Positions 24,291 through 36,632 of a DNA stretch of 64,000 nucleotides are shown piece by piece. Every line of letters begins with the position of its first letter. Positions within the stretch are counted from its first letter, which is position 1. The notes under the pieces were generated by a model. It saw only the letters and a list, made by a program, of their open reading frames with translations. It was not told where the DNA came from and did no database searches. The translations under genes and the position numbers were made by a program. Location: the NCBI GenBank assembly GCA_023014365.1, contig JAEBUN010000006.1, forward strand, positions 1,798,001 to 1,862,000, written 5' to 3'. This DNA comes from Lepiota brunneoincarnata (lineage: Eukaryota > Basidiomycota > Agaricomycetes > Agaricales > Agaricaceae).

Positions 24291-26466
24291 TCATACTACC
24301 CTCTTAAACCAAACTTCCGCAGAATCCTTCCCAACGCCTCCAGGAGCCTGCGAATCCGGACCTTCTCTCCCCCAAAACCCACCCTTAAACGCCAAACCAC
24401 CCTCATCAACATTGTCAATACCATCACCACCACCACCACCACCACCACCGCTGCCGCCAACAACCCACTCAACTTCAAAATGCTCATCTAAACCCACAAC
24501 CACGTCCCCATCATCTTCCCATTTCAGGTCCACTCCTATCTGTAGGCGAAGTATTAGCATAGCCCTCTTTCCGCCGGACTTCAGCATTGGTAAATAGAAC
24601 TGTGACGTTGAACAAGTTTTCATTGAAATGAGAGAGCCGGAGGTGGGTAACGAATGTCCGTTTCCATGGGATGATGAATGTTGGTATCGAGAGGTTTGTA
24701 GCCGAGAGGATACGTTTCACTGGGAGACTGCGAAGGACCTCTGGACAGTGTTCGTGTGCTTGCCATTGTGGGGTAATCTTGGTTCCGGGCAAAAAACGTT
24801 GAAGGTGTTGAGGTTAGGGATTCGGGTACTAGGCAAGGTTGGAGGGTGCCATATGCAGGGTGGGTATATGTCTGCTCGGCGAGGAGGGCAAGTGACTCTG
24901 TTGGGGGTGTCGGTGGGTCTGGGCGGGGTGTGAGGATTTGGGATTCGTTGATGTATGTGGATAAGGCTTCTTCGTATCTAAGGATAGTGTTGGATTTAGG
25001 GACCTGGATAAGTAGTTCACCCACAAAAAAACAGCACTACCTGGTATTCCAGTCAATGTTGTGACCTTCGCCGAATAAAATATCATCCGCGATACGCCAT
25101 TTCACTGCCTCCATAAGGTAATTCCCTAAAGCGTCGTTGCTCAGGGTTACAATCGCAAGGTTATCATTTGGGAAGCGTGCAACCTGAGTCTTGTATCCAG
25201 GGTTGTTGCCTCCAGTGCTCAATGATTTCATGACCGCGATAAGAATATCGCCATTGCCCTGCGCCGTATGTTTTTGGGCTCTGATAGACAAATAGAGCTG
25301 TTGGTATAGTCAAAGCAGAACCAGAAAGTCCAGATTACGTACTAGTTCAGGGTATTTTGCTTTGCCATCAGAGACAGTCAATCCAGTAGCAGCATGCTCA
25401 ACAACATCTTCAGGGACGATGGTTTCATTGGTGTATGGATGTCTCCCGTTGTTAAGCAACATGGATACCCACATCGCCTGTCCTGTTGTGAATATAGGGT
25501 TCTTCCCGCCGGAGCTGTGGAAATGCCCACCAGGTCACGAGCCGATGTGAGAACGCCGCCTGCCCCTGCCCAGGTCCTCTCTTCCCCGGGTCTTTGGAAA
25601 TATGGCGCGGTGGCTCGGCGAGTACCATTTACGCCCCGGGTGATATCTCTCATCGTCCACTGGAACCCGTCGGCAAGTGTGCCCCGCTCCTCGGCTTGCT
25701 TGACACTGTACCCAGATGAGATCATATTCAGAGGTTGAAAGAGATGTTTTGCGATGTAGGATTCGAATGTCTGGTTGAGGAGCAGCTCCGGTAGGTGGGA
25801 GAGTGCTTCGTACATGAGATTATTGTACTGGAATGTCTGGCGGAACTCTGCGGACGGCCGGAGATGACGCATAACTGGAATCTGTAACGGTGGGTAAGAT
25901 ACACAAGTGATGTGAGACGTAAGATAGCAACCATCCCAGCAACCCCTCCTCCAACCCCTGAGAAATCATGGCGAGGCAGGCCAGTGCGATGGGAAAGCAT
26001 ATCCTGAAGATTGACTCCCCGGTCCATGTCGTCGTCCATAAGTCCCCAAATATCTCCAAATACGTGCTTAGCCTTGGATGACCACTTCAATTCCTCGCCC
26101 CGGTGCTCGTGAAGGGTAGCATTAGAGACGAGGAGTCCGACCGAGTATGCAAGAAAAAGCTTGCTATTAGACGCGATGGCAAAGACGGTGTCTGGGGTTA
26201 CTGGATGGCCTCGGGACATTTGCTATGCCGTAGGATCCAAATTCGTGGTGCCAGCCGGATTTGGCAGACGGGTCTTTGCGAACAACGGCAACTGCAAGGC
26301 CGGAAGAGTTCCATCTTGTGAGCAGAGAGTCAATATACTGCTCCAGGCGAGGAGAGATGAGCCGTTTGGGGTTGTTGTGAACCGTGAATGGCACCTGAAT
26401 GGCATCGAGAGGAATGGTGAAGAGAAGGAGCAGGAGCAGGAGAGTACCCATTGAGCGGGTACCCAT
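24291..26466 (-). CDS. Secreted serine hydrolase, beta-lactamase/penicillin-binding fold
   Basis: Starts at ATG 26466 with a signal peptide (MGTRSMGTLLLLLLLFTIPL). Catalytic landmarks of the class C beta-lactamase-like family (PF00144): SxxK in FAIASNSKLFLAYSVG, YxN in FQYNNLMYEALSHLPE, and a late SLSTGGNNPGYKTQVARFP in the position of the HTG motif. Intermediate conserved blocks include MLSHRTGLPRHDF and GAGGVLTSARDLVG. Several introns; the last exons encode IPTFIIPWKRTFVTHLRLSH and a Gly-rich tail from a CAC repeat (24422-24449), ending at 24291. One base appears missing near 25510, before KNPIFTTGQAMWVSM. Such fungal enzymes are likely extracellular esterases or peptidases; the substrate cannot be told. 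Head-to-head with the 26576 gene. Confidence 0.8.
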
Positions 26467-26575
26467 ATAATCCACAGGAACTGGGCGTTAAAATCGAGTC
26501 AGTTAATGAAGACAATTGATTGTTGTGATCGAATGACCCCCGGCAAAACCCGAGAGCTTCTCTGCCTCGCCCACC
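26467..26575. promoter_or_regulatory. Bidirectional promoter region (109 bp)
   Basis: Only 109 bp separate the divergent start codons of the serine hydrolase (26466, -) and the five-exon gene (26576, +), so the two promoters must overlap. No TATA box recognised. Confidence 0.45.
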
Positions 26576-27570
26576 ATGCTCGACATCTTTGCTTGCTGTT
26601 GCCACAGAAAGCGCTCACACAAACTCGTAATAAATTCTCTGCTGTGAATCACTGTGAACAGGAACTGACCTAACTCACAGGCGCAGCCGGATGAACGCTC
26701 GTATCTCATCCCCACGGAACCACAGATGTAAGCTCAGTACGTTGCACCACGCGCCGGGAGTAACCCCCGTCCCAGCGCAACCATCGACGATGAGACCGCG
26801 CGTAGACAGCGAGCGCTTCAGACAAAACTGACTGGTATTGTCCGTGCCAAGGAAGGGTGAGTCTGCCCTTCACCCGCTGTCTACCAACCCTAACGCTGAC
26901 CTGGACACTAACGCTCGCCGGCCGCCTCCTGAAGGAAAATGGTCAATCTTCACGCCCGCCTCCCCTTCAACCTCTATAATAAGAGTCTCTCTGCTCGACT
27001 CGATCCGTCCTCGTCCCGCTCAGCGTCCGACTCCGTCCTTGCCTCGCCCATATCCCCTCGCTACCCTATCACCTACTCTCAAACGCATTACGCCAGTCCA
27101 CTAGCCAGTGATTCTCGTCACCCCTCAGAGTCCCGCTCAACTTCTGTAGCAACTGGCCAGGAAGATAGCGACATAATCAGTGACCGCCCCCCAATACTCA
27201 ACTTGCGTCTCGTTAATCCCATCCTGAGTAAACCTATCTCTCGAGGGCGATCCCCAACAAAATACGGCAGTTCAGACGATATGAATGGCGACGCACATTC
27301 GGGGGAACATGAAGAGCCATCAGTACCACAGAGCGTATCCCCGCCTTCGGAGACCGAAAATGTAACCTCCCCTGCGAGCACAGTTACCCCCGTTATCGGC
27401 ATATCCAGAGGTGCCTCTGTTCGTACATTGCATTCTCTTGTATTTCTACCTCTTATGTTCTCCCTGCACAGCATGACCTGTCGCAGCCTCCCCTATCAAG
27501 GTCTCCGGCCTCAACAATGAGCTTTAGAATCCAAGAGACCACACCACTCATCCTCGACTGGAGTGCGTAG
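26576..27570 (+). CDS. Unrecognised five-exon protein with CCC N-terminus
   Basis: Five small exons give one intact 253-residue frame: 26576-26626, 26681-26727, 26776-26856, 26935-27418 and 27472-27570. Introns of 54, 48, 78 and 53 nt have GT-AG ends. The start ATG has CACC before it. The N-terminus MLDIFACCCHRKRSHKL, with three adjacent cysteines followed by basic residues, resembles a palmitoylated membrane anchor. Next come QPDERSYLIPTEPQ, a helix-like DDETARRQRALQTKLTGIV, KMVNLHARLPFNLYNKSLSA and a long Ser/Pro-rich low-complexity region. Probably a peripheral membrane protein, by inference; family not recognised. The fourth donor (GTTCGT) is weak. Confidence 0.6.
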
Positions 27571-28374
27571 AGGTTAGCTGCGAGGGAGCCAACCAACTCG
27601 TGACACGGTATACTATCAACTGACGCAATACCCACGCATTCGTCTCTTTCACTCACCCACATACTGCATTTTGACTCATCCTCTCATTGCCTTACCCCCA
27701 GAGGCGTTCCAAAACAAGAGATCCGCATGCTCTGCCGGACCCTTTTTCTATTTGCTACCCCTCATCATTGATTCGGCCATCTACCCCTGCCACACAACCA
27801 AGGCCCAGTCGTTATAAAATTCTCCTATCATCACTATCAGAGCTCGCATTTCAGATATTCTCTCGTACATACTTTCGTTTATTTGTGGATACATATAATG
27901 TACTTTAAGTCCTTATTCTGCTGCCCTATTCCCCCCTCCCTGGATATAATGATAAAGTCATTCCTTATTAGGATATCTATCTTGTGATGTTCTCCGGGTG
28001 CTATCATTACTTGTTGTGGAGTTCTGCTCTCTCTCAGAAAGCGGGCACCTTGTAAAGTATGGGTGCATTTACGCTTCTGCAAGGTTAAGTGTGGGAAGCA
28101 GCTGCCTAATCAGTAAGGCAGTGGGCTGAGCGCTATTACGGGGACCCTGAACTCCCGATCGTTAATTTTGACTGGCAAAGATCGCAGTATTTCAAATTCC
28201 CGAATCCCTAGCGACAAAAACATGCTTTATGCCATCCTCCGCCAGTAAGGTCTCTAGATATTGTAAGGCTCGATCATCCTGTTACAGTCGAGATGGACCT
28301 ATGGGTGGAACGGAGTGGAGGGGGTTGGAGGCACTGATTACTGAGTTGAGAGTGGAGACAGGATGCGACAAAAG
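27571..28374. other. Intergenic, nothing recognised
   Basis: About 800 bp; one 73-residue frame (27687-27908) without features. No tRNA or repeat supported. Confidence 0.35.
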
Positions 28375-30100
28375 CTAAAATACAGGGATGCACCTATCAT
28401 AGGGCCAAATAAATGGTAGAGCAGGAGAGCAGCCTATCGTGCTTTGCCTAATTTGATGAATCACACAATGGTAGTATCTTCCCTGTCGAGGGCGACAGGG
28501 TGAGCCTAACGGAGATGCAGGAAGGAATGGTATTAACGTACAAATTCTCACTGGCCCATCAAAGCACGCTGCTGCCAAAAGGTTTCCCGAACAGCTCAGA
28601 CCAACCGAAAAGGCTGAGAATGCTGTCAGACCATCGGCTTGATAAGCCAGAGGTATGGACAAACCTGTGCCTGAGTAGTTGGAGAGCCTGAATTGTATAG
28701 CCGTGTTCCTTGCATCCCACAAGTACACCCTACCCTGAATCGATCCAGCAACGACCCACCTCCCGTCGTAGGATATGGCGACAGAGTAGACAACGTACTG
28801 AATGAGTAAGTAAGATGTCGGTACCAGAAGCCAATATTGGTCCGTCAGGGGAGCGGCTGGTGACCACACATACCTCTTGGCCATTAAAGTTCATGGTGCA
28901 AGGGCAGCCCTTTCCTGACCCCTTCCTATCCCTGCCTCTCCTCGTCACTCCATCTGGTTCATCACCAAGCGTACTAATGTCCCAGTACTTCACCGTGGGA
29001 TCAGCACCTCCGCTGAAGAGCCCCTCTCCATCCGGTGTGAAGGCAATACAACGAATATACCCCGTATGTCCCCATAACCTCTTCAACAGTTGCCCAGTGT
29101 AGATATCCCAGATCCTCACGACAGAATTGAAGCTACCTGAAGCAACGTACTGGCCATTGGGACTAATCGCGACGCAATGAACGTCTCTTTCGTCATCAAG
29201 TGAGTCATAGTCATTGGTGGGGAGCACTTTTGAAGTGTCATCAACAGTATCCCAGATCCTAACTAACCTCTCTCCTGAACACGAAGCGACGAAACGTCCG
29301 TTGGGGGAGAAGTCGAGAGAAACGATCTCCTGTCGGTGTTCGTCGAATATTTTGTAAACGCATTTTTCTGAAATATCCCAAATCTGAATATGCATCGATG
29401 AGCTGCGATAGAAAGGAGGTACCAAAAGTGGTGACATACCCGAATTCGCTTGTCTTGGGATCCTGTAGCGAGGTACTTCCCATCGGGGCTGAAGCAAACA
29501 CAGCTGACACCCATGATGCTTGCCTCGTCGATGTCTGTATGTGCAAGTGCGCTGGAGCGCATTGCGGCAACTACTTAGAACAGCAATCAAGAGCGGGTAT
29601 TGACATACCAAATCGTTTTGCCGGTCTCCGTGTCGTATATCTGTGCAAATTTATTGCCTCCTGTTGCTAGATATTTTCCGTCCCTCGAGAGTGCTATACA
29701 TAGAGTCATACTGTTGCAATAGTTTATCATAAATATGACATCTGGGAACAGAACATGAAATTTGACCTCGTGGGGATCACAGTATGAATTAGGTTGATAT
29801 CCACTTGCTGCTTGACCTTGGGGTTGAAGATCACGTCCCAGCCATCACCATCCATTCTAAATTGTGAGGGTACCGCATCAAATCAACATCTCCAAGATAA
29901 TCTGCACCGGTGTCCAACGAAGGGTCCACATCCACCGCTGGTTTGGTGTTCATTGGATATGGTTGCAGTACGGGATCAACATGCTGTAGGGCGCCAATCT
30001 CTGTCGGGGGTATGTGGGCAAGCACGTGACAGTTTTTTTTCTTTTTTTTTTTTGGTACTCTGCATTTATATACCGCAACAAGCAAACTAGTGCTAGGACG
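28375..30100 (-). pseudogene. TUP1-like WD40 copy, truncated
   Basis: Minus-strand exons read like the C-terminal half of the corepressor Tup1: DGDGWDVIFNPKVKQQVDIN, LSRDGKYLATGGNKFAQIYD, GVSCVCFSPDGKYLATGSQD, IWDISEKCVYKIFDEHRQEI, SLDFSPNGRFVASCSGERLV, DERDVHCVAISPNGQYVASG, GYIRCIAFTPDGEGLFSGGA and SVAISYDGRWVVAGSIQGRV. At least six WD repeats are recognisable. The N-terminal tetramerisation helix and Gln/Pro-rich repression domain of Tup1 are absent; upstream sequence is a short unrelated frame with a Lys run from a T-rich tract. The frame shifts near 29885. Best read as a partial duplicate of TUP1. A WD40-only paralogue under different control is possible. Confidence 0.7.
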
Positions 30101-30387
30101 CGCTGGACCCACTGTATTAACAGACGGACCCCCTCGAGAGGTGAATTATCTACATGGGTGAAAGTCTGAAAAACAAAGTGGAGGTTTCTAATAGTGTGGT
30201 GTACTCTACGTGATAGTGGGGTGGCATCTGTAGCGAAAGCCGGCGAGAAGTAGAGAAACTAATAGAATTAAAATGAGATGAAGCAGGTGAGATCCAGATG
30301 GACGTGACAGAATCACGCCAGTTATTAATTCGCCCTCATATCTTTTGCTTGCGGAACGCCAATTTTCGTGCGTGTTATTTGCATGAT

Positions 30388-32700
30388 ACGGGTTGCCCCG
30401 AGCAACTTTACAACGAGAACAAATCAATATTAGGGGCAGCAAAGAATGCCTCGCCCACCACAATGAAATCCAAGAAGCTCGATGCAGCGATATGCGGCTT
30501 TCGTGGTGCAGCTCCAACGATCGTGCGGTGCCTCGAGGCACTTAGTGAGGTCTATCCCCCCCGAAGGGTGTGCTGAGACCGCTGCGTAATCACAGGGAAC
30601 TAGTCACTGACTCCTTATTTTCACCCAGTCGCTATTTATCCATTCATCGGGTTGTCAACCTTTACTTGGCACGTAAGGACAATGATTAGAAAGTCACGGT
30701 CCTTCACCTCCAGATGTAGTTCATGATCTATACACTGTTTCAGTGAGCACACGGATCGTTCATTCGCACACACTTTCTTAATTAAAACAGGTCGCGCGAT
30801 GTGTGGACCTTAGAATTGTTGGGTTTGGTGGTAAAGCCCTCTTGTTGGGCCTCCTGAATCAGGCTGCCAATGATATCCGTGAATGTGGGTCAGCTCGCGA
30901 CGTCTACCACAGTGAAAACTGGCTTGGTATGATGGCTATCAATCTCGGTTCACCCATCGCTTAACGTTAAAGCAGCGCATATATTCATGACCAAGGACTA
31001 CGAAATCAAATTTGCGGACTACACTGCAAAATTTCAGGCCCGCCATAACAACCTTAACAGCGTCCTGACAGGGCACGTGGCACGCAGAGTGGACCAACCG
31101 ATCGAGATACTCGATAAGCAAAGCGCTACCATTCACTCGATTGAGGAGGGGCTGATTGGACTCATACCTCAGGAGAATGAGGTCGTGAAGTTTATAGACG
31201 ATAACAATGGGCCAATGGGATGTTTGAAAGTCGGGCCATCGTTGAGAAGCTCGGAGTGGAGGAAGACTTGTCGGACTTGCGCTGTACTCCTGGCAATGAG
31301 CTCTCCGAGAAGGTTGGGGTGCTAATTTACGACAACATGGAGATACTTAGGGGTAAGCTGGCGCTCCAATTGAGGTCCATCGAGACGCAGGGCAAGCAGA
31401 TCATGACTCTTGTGGCAAGTACACATGAGAAAATTGAGGATAAGGTGATTGGGTAATTGTTCGACCGGTTACATCACTTTCTTACGACCCTGTAGCACCT
31501 CCAAAAACGTTTGGGCTCTAATGGTATGCGACACCGGATATAGGAGCAGAATGTTCCTGACGCGGGCTGTTCCCAAGGGTGGAAGGGGAGTGTAGGAACC
31601 CAGCTCTTCGCCTTGTCCCTATGCGACTATTATTCGGGTCATTTCAGTCATGAGGCTTCTGCGACCAACCACGTGGTATGTTTAGTGGTCCCGCGAACCT
31701 ATCCGAACTAATTACCGTCCGTAAGTCAGGAACCTCATCGGGGTGAACCTGACGATCGATGGGGACTTCAACGTGTCAATCCTAAAAATTCAAGGGCCAT
31801 CATCGAAGCAATTGACGAGGACGGAACGGGATTTATTACCATCAAGGAAGCCAATACATTTGCTGCAAAGAGACCTGAACACTGGAAATGAGTGTTCCGT
31901 TTTCATATCTTGAGCTCTGTTCAAGGTTTAATCCTTAGTCTCCTCAACTGGTTAGCATTTTGGACCGAGGGTATTTACCTGCGTTCATTGCCTCCCGCGG
32001 TCGTCGCTGATACAATGGAACCTAGGTTGGTACATCGCTGTAGACACATACTGGGACCAAATATATGGCATCATTCAGACAATGTATCAAAAGCTGGACT
32101 CCCTTCTTCCCTGTAATCGCCTGTTTGCTGAGCGGTACCTCAGCAATGACGTATTCTCGCAAATAGAACAGCTACTTCGATCTGCGAAACGTTCAGAATC
32201 CCGAAGGTACGGTGCTCGGCTATATCAACTGGTTCGGGAGTACATCGATCTGGAGGAAATCCGTCTTAAATCCAACCTTGGGTCCATCAAGTATAGCAGG
32301 AGGGGGCAAGTGGTAAAGTTCGCATCTCTTTTAAGTGTCACTGCTGCAAAGATAACGTTCGTCTCCCCTTCTGAGCATCTTTGACGTGTCGTGAGTAATC
32401 TGCGGCTACTAAACCTTCGGCTGCATATTCTGAACACTTGTTTGTACAGCTTCCCGAGTGTAGCTCTGCAATGAATGTCAAGGAAAGGAACGACACCACA
32501 GCTCCCACCATCTTCTCCGAATCCATAATCTGATGCTCGAGGGCAACCTGTCTCATAAGGCTGATCCCATCGTCAGCAGGGTCGGTACTCGGGGAATGTG
32601 GCCAAGCACCAGCTAGACACGGTTATTAGCAGTCGACCGGCTGACATAGAGGATCGCTTATCGAAAATGAAGCAGGAACACACGGGGAGATGTTAAGGCG
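30388..32700 (+). pseudogene. Second EF-hand gene copy, decayed
   Basis: A diverged copy of the 9392-13810 gene in the same orientation. Matching blocks: KLDAAICGFRGAAPTIVRCL (about 30475), NDIRECGSARDVYHSENWL (about 30875), MFESRAIVEKLGVEEDL (31220), GKLALQLRSIETQGKQI, WKGSVGTQLFALSLCDYYSG (about 31590), the EF-hand loop DEDGTGFITIKE (about 31820), then SLLNWLAFWTEG and LLPCNRLFAERYLSNDVFSQ (about 32110). Multiple stops and frame changes separate them, and the ZZ fingers are missing. The copy is useful for locating frame breaks in the first gene: it reads MFES where the first reads MFE-stop. Confidence 0.75.
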
Positions 32701-33126
32701 GCTTATAGATCTGTTAGAGGGACCCGGCTTCACGAGGCAGTCTGCGACCCCGACTCAGGGGGCTGCTGGGATTTAATGGAGCTAGGTCCGAAGTCTTTTT
32801 TTTTTTTTTTCCCTCTGCCATTTCCAGTACCTTGTGGACACGTAGGTCTCTTCCCGGATGTCATCGGTCCTGTGCTCGTACTTGGATCTTGCTTGTGATA
32901 ACGCAGGTGCAATGGCGCGATTGTGACATCTTATCCTCACAGCCCAGTTACAAGCTCAAGTACTCAAGCTCAAGCCCGGACTGGGCATTGATGGAGTAAG
33001 AAGTATCTTGATGCGCATTGCAGCAATGGAGAGATCTATCCACAGCTATTCTTTTCTCTATGCAAGACCTGTGTTATTTTATGCCTAGGCTACTCAGCTA
33101 CAAGAATTTCGAACAGGGTTATTTTG
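32701..33126. other. Intergenic with T15 run
   Basis: A run of about 15 T near 32796-32810. No gene recognised. Confidence 0.4.
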
Positions 33127-36100
33127 TTATTTTAAAGCACCCAGTCCGAGCTTAGAATGTTTCACAATTGCAACCAATGGTGCATCCAACCCCCCTGATA
33201 ACCCAATTTGGTTTCCTTCTGCCCATCCCATGGATGCCAACATCCTGAACCCAATATTCGACTCTCCAATTTTTGGTGCAGCCTGAGTATGTCAGTAACG
33301 ATTAAGTAGTGAAGTACAAGGTAAAGGAAAAATACTCACAGCCCCAACCTCCTCGCCCTCCCTATGCTTCGGTACCTTTGATACCCTCTCCCATTGTTTA
33401 TCTGCGACGAATTCTCCTCCACGCCCCCTCCTCACAATTCGTGCGATCCTCTTCTCATCTACAACCTCTCCCGTCCTTGTTGTCTTGGATAACGTGGTGT
33501 ACCTTGCGTTACCGTGGCCCTTGCTCTGACTTTTCAACCCAAACACAAGCGCCAATTCATGCACAGCCTTCCTGGTCGCCTTATCTGCTGGAGGCAACGA
33601 CATGGATCGTGGCCCGCTGAAGTTGGCAACGAATCGGCGAATCTGTTGGACGAGCGTAGTCATGTCAATAATACGATTGGGTACGATGGTGATTGTTGGG
33701 TCTAATCGGGCAGCAGCTAGCATCGCTTTGCGGCCCTTTTTTCCCGCCTTTTTTCTTCGAATATGGGTCTGCGGCTTGAATGAGTTTCTCGAGTTCGCGA
33801 ACACGTTTGCGTTCTGCTTTCTTTTGCCGATCTCTTTCCCATAAGAATTGGAGGTCCTCTGGCGTGTCCTTGTACTTGTTTCTGCCTTTTTCTGTACGAA
33901 TATGGTTGAGTATGAGAGAGATGAATGGATCACTGTCACCTACTCGCTGGTTGCACACCCGCGAAGTCGCCGTTCTGGACTGCACGGAAAACTTTGTTTC
34001 TTCCATGCCGATCATCAAGGATATCAGCATTCTCGAACAATAGGTCCTAGAAAACGAAGCGTGAGCAAAACGGGGCATGATCATGAGTAGTGGGACCTAC
34101 CTCTATCCGATCACCGATGTCGTCTTCTGCCGTCCATGTCATGTTTCGTTCGAGGATATCATCCTCGTCCTCGTCCTCAGTAAAAGCGTCGACGAATCTC
34201 CTGCCACGGGTTTTGGCTCGAAGCCTCTCCAACCGAGCCTGGAAGCTCGACCGTGGGCTAAAGTCATTCTCTTCTTCCGAGTCAGTCCTCGTCAACCTCA
34301 TCTTCGTCTTCACTCAACTGGTCATCTTCACTCTCCCCAACCAACAGCCTTTCCTCGAGTTTCAGCACATTTTCAACATCGACATCTTCGCTCTCGGTAT
34401 CCTCGTCATCGCTACTCCCTTCCGCACCGTCCAGCCCTTCCTCATCCTCTGCCCTGATCCTTTCTTCGATCGCTACATCGTCCATTGACGTGAATGTCTC
34501 CGCCTCCCGTCCCATCAATCCGCCCACGAACCTTTTCATAGCACCCACGTCCATCTCCAGCTCCGGGTCCACCTCCATCCCATGGTCGTCCATCTCCTCC
34601 TCGGGTCTCTGCCTTCTGTTTACCTTTAGCCTTAGCGCTCGTTGTGGTCGAAGCATCGACTGCGGACTCATCCCTTCCTTCCCCTGCGAAACTACCACCA
34701 CCCCCCTCACTGTCCGTACCCCATTCGAGATCCGAATCCCCTTTCCTTCTCTCCTCAGATCTAGGATCCTCCCCAGATAACGCATCCCCCTGGACACCAC
34801 CGTGCAACTGCGCCTCACTCAGCAGCGCACCAAGTGCAGCAAAGCGCCCACTGGACCGACGCTTCTTTCCACGTACACGCTGACGTCGGGCCTTCTTTTG
34901 CTCCCAAGCCTTCTGCACCTTCGCCATCCTGGGGGGTATGACACTGGGTAACTTACGCCCCGAGGCCAGCGTTTCCACCTCTTTTGCAGAAAACTCGTGG
35001 AATTTGAGAGATTCGGCTGTTGGGATGGTTGATGGGAATCCTTGGAGGGCAGACGGTGGGAGGCTCTGAGACTGTGAGCTCGTTAATCGACATCAATGCA
35101 AGCGATAGTGTAGGTGGAGATACGTAAGGCTCGAACTTTATCGTTGGCCCGGCTTTCACTGTCGCGTCCCGCCAGAGAGTCACCCTTGTTCCCGGGCGTT
35201 GGAGCAGAATGCCCGCGAACCTTCGGGTGCGGGGCTACATAGACGATAATTTCTTCATCCTCGGCGGGTGGTTCGGGTTCGGGAACGTAAATTCCTGGCC
35301 CAGCCTTGCCTTCAGTGTTGGACAAGGGGGCTTCAAGGCCAAAACGGTTGGCAGCATTCTTTGGGAGGGTGGCGCTGGTTGGTCTATTGGTTGGCCGGTG
35401 CCCCGACGGTCGGGGTGCCTTATCGGGCCAGCCTTCACCCGCCTCAGCGTCGGGCTCCTGAGGCCTGGTGTTTGCTAGGTGTGCTCTGGCCGTTCGTGGG
35501 GCTGGGGCATCATATATAGGGATGGAATCCGTGTCAGGCCGCTGGCCGGGGTAGGTTCGGCTGGTCTTCAACTGTATGGGGGGCTGGTTGGACTTTGAGC
35601 TTGCGTTTAGCGGTTCCCGCATCCCGCTCGGTCGATTCGAGTAATTTTGCGGTATCATGAAAATCGATTTCTTCCAGTTCCATCTCATCCTCTGAAGGCG
35701 AGGAACTTGGGGTCTTGAGTGTATTCGACACACCACTGAATATCCGGGTGACCTGATCAGCAGTCGGAACATGAGATGCCTCGTCATCCCCTATGGTAGA
35801 ACGAATCAGCTTAAAGTATAATGAGCGATTACTTGTAGGCACTCACCAACTTCCTCGATAGTAGCCTGTAAGATTTCCTCCTCTTCCTGGAATAAGAACG
35901 GCGAGTAAACTGATGGCACGAATTTAATAGGCCGCAGCAGAGGTCGTGATTTGAAAAGAAGATCAGAAAGGGTAGAGTTTGGTCCAGTGATTGGAGGGAT
36001 CGTTCCTATACCTGCCCCTAGGCCACGACCACGGCGCGGTGATGCTTGGTTTATCTCTCCTCGACCCCGACCCCGTCCTCGTCCACGAGACATCCCATTC

Positions 36101-36509
36101 GGGGGTGGATTGAACGAGCCTCTTGGCGAATGGTTCCATCCTCGATCTCCCACCTGCGGCGTCCTTGGTACATAACCCCCTCCTCTTCCTCGACCCCTGT
36201 AGTTAATGCCCTCTCTTGGTGTTGCACGACCACTTGAAGATGCGTATGCTGGGTTTGGTGCTACTTTCACGATTTAGCTAAAACGAACCAGTCGACTTTT
36301 GCTCGGCCAGCGCAGTAATACGCACAATCAGCATACATCCGGATAGTAAAATCGAGCTCCTCCCGCAGAAACGACGATCCCGGCGTACCCCGCGTCCTTG
36401 GGGCCCCTCGCCCCTGTCCGCCGGGATCGCCGCCTCCTCGACCTCTGGGGGGTGTGCTGCCTGTGCCTCCTCGCGCTCCGCGACCGCGGTTGTGATTTCT
36501 TTTCGCCAT
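33127..36509 (-). CDS. SQS1: R3H and G-patch protein, SQS1-like
   Basis: SQS1 (Pfa1) of yeast activates the helicase Prp43 in ribosome biogenesis and splicing. Start ATG 36509 gives MAKRNHNRGRGARGG and an Arg/Gly-rich N-terminus, then EINQASPRRGRGLGAGIG and an acidic middle (34280-34800). RSSFQARLERLRAKTRGR follows, then an R3H-type region (TTLVQQIRRFVANFSGPRSM, KATRKAVHELALVFGLKSQS, GNARYTTLSKT) and a terminal G-patch (IGESNIGFRMLASMGWAEGN, LDAPLVAIVKHSKLGLG) in exon 33282-33127. Domain order matches SQS1. The last intron is 33339-33283. A frame change in KKKGGKKG|RKAMLAAARL (about 33735) lies beside A and G homopolymers, so a homopolymer length error is likely. An in-frame TGA near 34284 can be removed by a 61-nt GTTGAG...TTTAG intron. 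Confidence 0.8.
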
Positions 36510-36613
36510 GGTCAAGGTAACTGGCAAAATACTGGCATTATCAATCCCAATTGACTCACGTCATCCGATCTTGTCTGGTTCTGGGTGCGCAGCCAAACAA
36601 TACTTGCGTTAAT

Positions 36614-36632
36614 CACGTGGGTATCTCACGTG
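36614..36632. promoter_or_regulatory. Paired CACGTG boxes upstream of the SQS1-like gene
   Basis: Two CACGTG E-boxes (36614-36619 and 36627-36632) about 105-120 bp before the start codon. bHLH factors bind this palindrome in fungi; role inferred from position. Confidence 0.35.

Noticed and set aside
34280..34345. GAC TGA C in the SQS1-like gene as a +1 skip site
   Set aside because: A 61-nt GT-AG intron with a CTGAC branch site explains it equally well, although the donor (GTTGAG) is weak.
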